Source: Tritrichomonas foetus
Lineage: Eukaryota; Parabasalia; Tritrichomonadida; Tritrichomonadidae
DNA: 33,356 nucleotides
Reading direction: 5' to 3'
Assembly (NCBI GenBank): GCA_001839685.1
Contig: MLAK01001091.1
Coordinates: 1-33,356 of the forward strand
Shown here in pieces: positions 28,146 to 33,356 of the stretch. Numbering within the stretch: position 1 is the first letter of the stretch; every line of letters begins with the position of its first letter. A program made the translations under genes and the position numbers. Below the pieces are notes generated by a model. That model saw only the letters and a program-made list of their open reading frames with translations. It made no database searches and had not been told where the DNA came from.

Positions 28146-30128
28146 ATGGCAGATTGCGACGATGATCAGCGCGATGCCGAAATTTTAGTGAACGCAGCCA
28201 AACAATCAATGTGGGGGACCGTCACTCTCAATTTTCTCAAAGAGCACGTTTTAAATGGTATTGTTAGTCTCGATTTAACAACAAATTTAATCACTTTCGA
28301 ATCAGCCGAATATTTGTCAACAATTTTGAAAAATCCAAAAAGTAGTTTAAAATATTTGTCGCTCATTGAATCAAGGCTTACTCAAAAAGCAGCAGATATT
28401 ATATTTGAGTCAATTGGCGATTCAACTTTAATCGAATTTTACGCTGACGATAACGTTTTCCCAGAAGAACAATGCAAGGTTTTAGCAGAGTCATTGAAAA
28501 AGAACCCGCCATTGGAATTATTAAGCTTATGCGGATGTGATATTCCATCTGGTGGTGGTATTGCTATTGCTGAAGCTTTGCCATCAAATTCTCATTTGAA
28601 GCATTTACGAATTGAGTCAAACTCACTTTATGATTTTGGCGCCAAAAAATTGGGTGAAGTCATTCCAAAAAGTTCTTTGATTTCCCTTAATATTGCTGAT
28701 AACGAAATTTGGGCTGAAGGAACAACCGCAATACTTACGAATTTAAAGTTTTCTCAAGTGGAAAGTCTTGACCTCAGTTATAATATTGTTGATTTAAATG
28801 TTTTGAATGAGGAAATTGAAAAAACAAAAATTAAAGATCTTGCATTAAGTGGCTGCAAAGTTCATGAACAACTTTTCCCAGCTTTTCTTGGAAAAATTCC
28901 AACAATGCGTCTTCAGACATTAATTTTGGATGGTTTTAATTTTCAAACTCTCCCAATTTCATGGCCCCGTGTAAAAGATACACTCTGGAGCACTTGTGCT
29001 TATTTTGATGACTTGATGCTTGCTTTACAACAAAGTCAAACAATTGTCGATTTAAGAGTTGGTTTTTTGGACATGGATCAAATCTTTGGACTTAAAAGAT
29101 TAATTGAAGATGGACCGGAGAGATCAATTACAATTTCGATGCATGATTTTGGACGAACTGGAAATTGTTGGGTTGTTCATCTTCCAGAATTTAAATTTGA
29201 GGCACCTTGTTCAACATTTCGATGGAATTCTTCAATTACGCTTGATAATTGTGAACTTGTTGGTTCAGTGATTCAAAATGCTACAGTTTTCCCTTCTTCT
29301 GACACATCTGACACTCCAGCTGCTCCAACAAACACCATAACTTCGACTCATACGAAACAGACTGGCAAATCAAGCAAATCAAAGGGAAAAGAACACAAAA
29401 ATCATCAAAATGTTCCCATTATCCCGACTAATAAAATTGATACTGTTGATTTACATGATATGAAACTTGAAGATGATGTTTTCATTAAGTTATTAAATAG
29501 TATGAATGGCTATAATCTGAAATTACTTGATTGTAGCGATAATAATTTAGGAGATGCTTCTTTAGATGCAGTTCGAAATTTCTTGAAGGAAACACATATA
29601 AATGAACTTGATTTTAGTGGAAATGCTTCGAGTGATCTTGGATGTGAAACTTTTATTCATAATTTATTGGAAGATAATATTACAGTTCCTCAAAAACTAA
29701 GTTTGTGCTTTAAATCAACAGATTTAGGTGAACTTTCAGGTCACAGTACACCAAATATGATTGCAGAACTTCTTAAGGAAAATGTGAACATTGAAAGTTT
29801 GTATTTAGGTGGACCTGTAACTGCAGCTGATGCACTTGCAATCATTGATGCAATTCCACATAATTCGCACATTAGGGAACTTGAATTCCAAAGTGACCAT
29901 ATTAAGAATTATATGAATCCTGACCCTGAAATAAATCAAGATGTTCAAGGACAATTCATAGTTCTCGCTTCACTCATTCATTCTGCATTATGGGATAAAA
30001 AATCTATGTGTAAATTAAAAAGCTTCACTTTTCCAATGCTGACAGAAGTTTTCATTTATCATGAAGACATTTGCAGCCAATGGCTTGATGTTGAAAAGAA
30101 ACTTGCTCAAAATGCCCTCAAAAAATAA
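28146..30128 (+). CDS. Ribonuclease-inhibitor-type leucine-rich repeat protein
   Basis: A 660-residue protein. The start is the ATG of MADCDDDQ; the frame opens 28 codons upstream at a TTG, and that stretch includes the perfect palindrome. Two LRR blocks of the RNI type are visible. The first is at about 35-300 (GIVSLDLTTNLITFESAEYL, LKHLRIESNSLYDFGAKKL, VESLDLSYNIV). The second is at about 430-640 (LKLLDCSDNNLGDASLDAV, INELDFSGNASSDLGCETF, IESLYLGGPVTAADALAII). Between them is a T/S/K-rich linker (about 390-425). No membrane or catalytic segment. Such RNI-LRR proteins are scaffolds or binding proteins (RanGAP, NLR and flagellar proteins use the same fold), and none of these can be chosen from sequence alone. 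It diverges from the RCC1-like gene; the pairing of RanGAP-like and RCC1-like folds is suggestive but proves nothing. Confidence 0.75.
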   Translation: MADCDDDQRDAEILVNAAKQSMWGTVTLNFLKEHVLNGIVSLDLTTNLITFESAEYLSTILKNPKSSLKYLSLIESRLTQKAADIIFESIGDSTLIEFYADDNVFPEEQCKVLAESLKKNPPLELLSLCGCDIPSGGGIAIAEALPSNSHLKHLRIESNSLYDFGAKKLGEVIPKSSLISLNIADNEIWAEGTTAILTNLKFSQVESLDLSYNIVDLNVLNEEIEKTKIKDLALSGCKVHEQLFPAFLGKIPTMRLQTLILDGFNFQTLPISWPRVKDTLWSTCAYFDDLMLALQQSQTIVDLRVGFLDMDQIFGLKRLIEDGPERSITISMHDFGRTGNCWVVHLPEFKFEAPCSTFRWNSSITLDNCELVGSVIQNATVFPSSDTSDTPAAPTNTITSTHTKQTGKSSKSKGKEHKNHQNVPIIPTNKIDTVDLHDMKLEDDVFIKLLNSMNGYNLKLLDCSDNNLGDASLDAVRNFLKETHINELDFSGNASSDLGCETFIHNLLEDNITVPQKLSLCFKSTDLGELSGHSTPNMIAELLKENVNIESLYLGGPVTAADALAIIDAIPHNSHIRELEFQSDHIKNYMNPDPEINQDVQGQFIVLASLIHSALWDKKSMCKLKSFTFPMLTEVFIYHEDICSQWLDVEKKLAQNALKK

Positions 30129-30495
30129 GTGTATGAAAATAATAATACTGTATGAGAATAAAATTGTATGAAAATAACTTTTTTCTCCAATTTTTTTGAT
30201 TGTGCATTAATTTTTTATATCATAAGAACTGAATTCTTGTCAAGATAATTTATAACCAAAATCAATCAAGTAATCAAATTAATGAAAGTGAATATGATGT
30301 TCTAAAGCAGAAAAAGTCAAAGTTTCATGTTAATAAAACATTTTCGCAGAAATCAATCATTAATTGGAAACATGATGAAGTGTTGGCAAAAGCTTTCATT
30401 GAATTGCTGTTGATCAAATAACTTTTTGAATGTATATATAGTCTAACAGTTATCAAATTTTGTCTAATTTTTACATCACAACTGATTTGTTTTTC
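30129..30495. other. Intergenic region before the YVH1-domain gene
   Basis: AT-rich spacer. No phosphatase-like coding sequence was seen in any frame upstream of the zinc-domain gene. gtatgaaaataa occurs twice just after the LRR gene's stop. Confidence 0.45.
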
Positions 30496-30507
30496 TCACT
30501 TCATTCA
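30496..30507 (+). promoter_or_regulatory. Trichomonad-type initiator, TCACTTCATTCA
   Basis: Lies 9-20 nt before the ATG at 30516. It matches the TCA(C/T)T(A/T) initiator known from trichomonads, placing transcription start just upstream of this ATG and supporting it as the true start. Confidence 0.5.
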
Positions 30508-30515
30508 CCATAAAA

Positions 30516-30926
30516 ATGATTGAGGAATGTTCAATTAGATTCCAGTTAATTGATAATTTCAAAGAAACACATAAGTGCACAGATACACAAAACAATAGTC
30601 TTGAATCAGAAGTGATTAAATATAGGTGTCCTTGTTGTCGAGTAATTTTGTTCAATTCTTATGATGTAATTCCTCATAAAGCCGAAAAAGTAAGAGATTT
30701 TGTGAGGAAAAGAAGACAGGCAGGAAACATTGATTCTCCATGCAATTCTTTATTCATCGAAAAACCAAACTGGCTGGACGCCAGAGGCAGGACTTCAGAT
30801 AACATTAATTGTCCTAAGTGTGGATATAAAATAGGACGATTTTCATGGATAGGCTCACAATGTACATGTGGAGAATGGGTGAAACCATCCTTTCAAATTT
30901 TGATGTCACGCGTCGATTCTATTTAA
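30516..30926 (+). CDS. Stand-alone YVH1/DUSP12 zinc-binding domain protein
   Basis: A 136-residue protein equal to the C-terminal zinc domain of YVH1/DUSP12, without the dual-specificity phosphatase domain that normally precedes it. Visible are YRCPCCRVILF (Cys38, 40, 41), Cys76, WLDARGR, NCPKCGYKIGRFSWIGSQCTCGEW as two parts (Cys99/Cys102 and Cys116/Cys118), and the ending PSFQILMSRVD. This order and spacing are characteristic. In yeast the zinc domain is what YVH1 needs for release of Mrt4 from pre-60S ribosomes, while phosphatase activity is dispensable, so a role in 60S maturation is a reasonable inference. An initiator motif just before the ATG and the lack of upstream coding sequence argue that this is a complete gene, not a fragment. 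A separate phosphatase gene elsewhere cannot be excluded. Confidence 0.85.
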   Translation: MIEECSIRFQLIDNFKETHKCTDTQNNSLESEVIKYRCPCCRVILFNSYDVIPHKAEKVRDFVRKRRQAGNIDSPCNSLFIEKPNWLDARGRTSDNINCPKCGYKIGRFSWIGSQCTCGEWVKPSFQILMSRVDSI

Positions 30927-31700
30927 TGAATGTTCTATAAAGCTGAGAAATTATTAAATAATTATTTGGTTTTTATGATGAAATAACATATTTCTCAGTA
31001 TTGAACATTCTACAACAAGGAAATTCTTTCCATTGCAAATTTCATAATTGGGTTTATGATCATGTACTCGTGTTTTTTAAATTAATCACAATTCACATAA
31101 ATAAATTGATGTAGTAATGAATGAAGCTTATTCAGACAAAATGTGAGAATAATTTTTCGGATCGAATCTCTTCATGATAATTTCGAAACAATTTTCAACT
31201 ATACAGTACATTTATAATATATACTTTATAATGTACGAATCTAAAAGGTAAAATCTATAATTATGGTATGATTGAAGTTATAAAGTCACCGATTTGAGGA
31301 ATTGGTGAATTGAATATTCTCCTGATGTTTTTGTAATAATTAATTTTTCAATTACATCAGTAATTCCAAAAAAAAAAAAAAACAGAAAAGCATGATGAGT
31401 TCAATCAAAAAAGAACATTCCTGCGTATTTTTGATTATTTGGTTCTGAAATTATTAGAATTATCTATATTTAAATATAACCGATTATGATCAAATGAATA
31501 TATTTGTGGATGGAGAAAAATATATTTTTTACATTCTCACAATTTTTATTTTATTTGTAATTTTCTATGTTTATTTTCTATGGAAATTCAAATTTTTATA
31601 TGAATAAAATCTTTCTTTTCAGAATTCATGATTCAGGATATTCATGTTAATCTATTTGATTTCAGAATGAAAGACAGACATCATTTTCGGTAGTTTGCTT
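30927..31700. other. AT-rich intergenic stretch
   Basis: No gene recognised. It contains a 13-nt A run near 31370-31382 and scattered AT-rich runs. Confidence 0.5.
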
Positions 31701-32144
31701 GTTTTCGAGAATTGAGATTTCTCGTCACTCATCTTTTTGATAATTAATATGAGGCATATGAACTTTTTGTCTATAATAATGCACCATTCAATTCATCTGG
31801 TTGGCCAAATCATTGGTCGAGTTATCCAATTCAATATTTGTTAATTCGCTTCTATTTTCAAAAAATCGTTCACCTTTTAAATACTGAGAACTAATCAAAT
31901 GATAAACAGGGCGCATTTGATGTTAATGACAATAAAAATTTGTGAAGTTATAATGTTTTATATCAGAAAAATTCAATATATTCTCATTTTAAATTCAATG
32001 AACTGTAACAATTTTAATTCTTACTATTCTGAAGTCGAAGTGAAATGGAAAAAAATCATTGAAAAAATTTTACTCTCGAGTTTCCCTATTATTCAAAAAT
32101 TCAATTTGGAGTTAATGGAAATTCACTGCTTCATATCACAATAA
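31700..32144 (+). pseudogene. Remnant of a discoidin-like (CEP104/F5-8-type) domain
   Basis: One plus-strand frame reads, after a stop at 31745-31747, YEAYELFVYNNAPFNSSGWP, then NHWSSYPIQYLLIRFYFQKI and VHLLNTEN, and then stops. It resumes with several further stops and ends near NFTLEFPYYSKIQF and NSLLHITITQK. The order 'ELL...GW...YPQ-LIIRF...I..L' followed by a late beta stretch resembles the N-terminal jelly-roll of CEP104 and related ciliary proteins. At least six stops fall in about 130 codons, so it cannot be translated. It ends just before the secreted F5/8 gene. The family call is weak; that it is a decayed gene is more likely than not. Confidence 0.4.
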
Positions 32145-32151
32145 CACAAAA

Positions 32152-33356
32152 ATGATATTTCTTCTTCTTTCTTTTGCACTTTCGCAAGAAATTGTGCTTA
32201 ACGCTTCAAATTTTGCGCAAGTTTTCAACGTCGATGACACCACTAAAAGAGTCTCGACAACCAAATTTATCAATCGAAGAACTGATACAACTGTCGAAGT
32301 CTCACCTGCCGCCGGCAGTGAGGAATTTATTTTAGCCGTCCTCGAGAAGAACCCCGGAAATTATCCAACACCACTTTCAAAGGAAGGTTGGACAATTAAG
32401 TCGAATTCAGAATACAAAGTTTCCGGAAACGAAGGTCCAGCCAGCAACCTTATCGACGGCGACGCAACAACATTTTGGCGCTCCTGTGATCTCGACTGTT
32501 CAGAGGAAGGCCACGATGAAAGACCAAACCATTCTGGACCATACACATTAATTATCGACACAAAATCTCCAATTACTTTCAAATCTCTTTCGCTTTTACA
32601 GAAAAATAAGAACATCGATGGATACATCCGTAAATTCAAATTATACGTCGGTGATTCTGAATCTGATGTTAATGATAAAATTTCAAAAGGCAATTATATA
32701 CTTGATGATTATTTTGCTGATCAAAAAGACCTTAAGGGATACCTCAATCTTTCACAAGAAGTCACAGCCCAATTCATCGCTCTTGTCACACCAGGCGATG
32801 GAAAACTCGGAACAGGCGCACAAATCGACTTTTATAATGAATTCTTACCAACAACAAATTACGAAATTAAATCTTCCGATTTAAAACTTAAGGATTATAA
32901 ACAAGAAGAATTAAAACTTACATTTAATTATGAGCCATATGAATTTATGGGTGTCACTTATGATTTCATTGAAGTTTTCGAACTTGAAGATAAAAAAGAT
33001 TATCTTCATAAGTACATTCAATTCAAGATCAGCGACAGCTCAGTCAGAATTGATTATATCGATCTTGACTATATCGCACTTTCTGAAGAAGACCTTGCCA
33101 AATCATGGGGATCACCACTTGTTGATGAATTCTTCCTTACACTCGGTCAACCAATCTACATCAACACATTCTACACTGGCTGCAGATTCCCAGATACACT
33201 TACATTCATTTACAGGAACATTGCTCGTGACCGTTACTATTCTGGTAGAGAATTCGGCGATGAACACCTTAAGAAGAATGCTGACGGTTACTACACAACA
33301 TGGAAGACAGTTTTCGGTGCAGCTCGTAGTGAACGCATCGAAGTTGTTCGTAATGA
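32152..33356 (+). CDS. Secreted F5/8 type C (discoidin) domain protein, 3' end cut off
   Basis: The first 401 codons of a longer gene that runs past the window end. MIFLLLSFALSQE is a short signal peptide. Residues about 80-213 are an F5/8 type C domain: GWTIKSNSEYKVSGNEGPAS, NLIDGDATTFWRS, then YTLIIDTKSPITFKSLSLLQ and GYIRKFKLYVGD. Such domains bind glycans or lipids at cell surfaces. The following ~190 residues are beta-rich and hydrophilic, with no enzyme motif recognised before the cut; a catalytic or membrane segment could follow. It is therefore a secreted or surface adhesin-like protein, or the carbohydrate-binding part of an enzyme. Codons end in C much more often than in the neighbours, which may mean high expression or different ancestry. 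The ATG follows a TCATATCAC initiator-like sequence by about 12 nt. Confidence 0.75.
   Translation, partial: MIFLLLSFALSQEIVLNASNFAQVFNVDDTTKRVSTTKFINRRTDTTVEVSPAAGSEEFILAVLEKNPGNYPTPLSKEGWTIKSNSEYKVSGNEGPASNLIDGDATTFWRSCDLDCSEEGHDERPNHSGPYTLIIDTKSPITFKSLSLLQKNKNIDGYIRKFKLYVGDSESDVNDKISKGNYILDDYFADQKDLKGYLNLSQEVTAQFIALVTPGDGKLGTGAQIDFYNEFLPTTNYEIKSSDLKLKDYKQEELKLTFNYEPYEFMGVTYDFIEVFELEDKKDYLHKYIQFKISDSSVRIDYIDLDYIALSEEDLAKSWGSPLVDEFFLTLGQPIYINTFYTGCRFPDTLTFIYRNIARDRYYSGREFGDEHLKKNADGYYTTWKTVFGAARSERIEVVRN

Noticed and set aside
31899..32144. 81-codon plus-strand open frame (MINRAHLM...)
   Set aside because: No family resemblance; a different frame over the same stretch reads as a decayed discoidin-like domain.
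32361..32693. Minus-strand 110-codon open frame
   Set aside because: It is antisense to the clearly coding F5/8 gene with its signal peptide and domain motifs.

Overview
The window looks like nuclear DNA of a flagellated, intron-poor, AT-rich protist, most likely a trichomonad (Tritrichomonas-like). The reasons are: long single-exon genes; BspA-type 23-residue leucine-rich repeats; CARMIL-like and ribonuclease-inhibitor-like LRR proteins; a flagellar CFAP70-like protein; use of all three standard stop codons; stop codons overlapping or next to a TAAA poly(A)-type signal; and TCA-type initiator or Myb-type (AACGG) motifs 10-30 nt upstream of several ATGs. The species is inferred, not proven.

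Layout. 1-1.1 kb: a decayed ubiquitin-specific-protease-like (USP) gene on the minus strand with three in-frame stops. 1.8-4.1 kb: a multi-RRM RNA-binding protein (minus) followed 36 nt after its stop by a 67-nt genomic poly(A) tract. 4.5-7.6 kb: a PH-like/LRR protein with a long basic SP-rich tail. 7.65-11.3 kb: a disturbed block holding a truncated USP fragment, a partial DDE-type transposase, two ~595-nt direct repeats about 97% identical, and an ambiguous base exactly at one repeat edge, so the assembly is suspect there. 12.2-15.1 kb: CFAP70-like flagellar protein. 15.8-18.1 kb: BspA-like LRR protein without a secretion signal. 18.3-18.8 kb: small CXC (tesmin/TSO1) protein. 19.2-20.1 kb: short-chain dehydrogenase. 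20.4-23.5 kb: type I surface protein (minus). 23.8-24.9 kb: Cdc20/Cdh1-type APC/C activator (minus), divergent over 88 bp from a helical-repeat protein (25.0-26.5 kb). 26.8-27.9 kb: RCC1-like protein (minus), divergent from an RNI-type LRR protein (28.1-30.1 kb). 30.5-30.9 kb: a stand-alone YVH1/DUSP12 zinc-binding domain. 31.7-32.1 kb: remnant of a discoidin-like domain. 32.15 kb to the end: a secreted F5/8 type C domain protein cut by the window edge.

There is no operon logic. Genes are ordinary eukaryotic single units covering RNA binding, cytoskeleton/flagellum, cell cycle, ribosome maturation and cell surface. The points most worth checking are the RRM gene with an encoded poly(A) tail (possible functional retrogene), the phosphatase-less YVH1 domain, the transposase/repeat/USP block around the N, and the recurring promoter motifs including a perfect 18-bp palindrome. 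Several starts were moved from upstream non-ATG codons to the first in-frame ATG (RRM, CFAP70, SDR, RCC1 and RNI-LRR genes).
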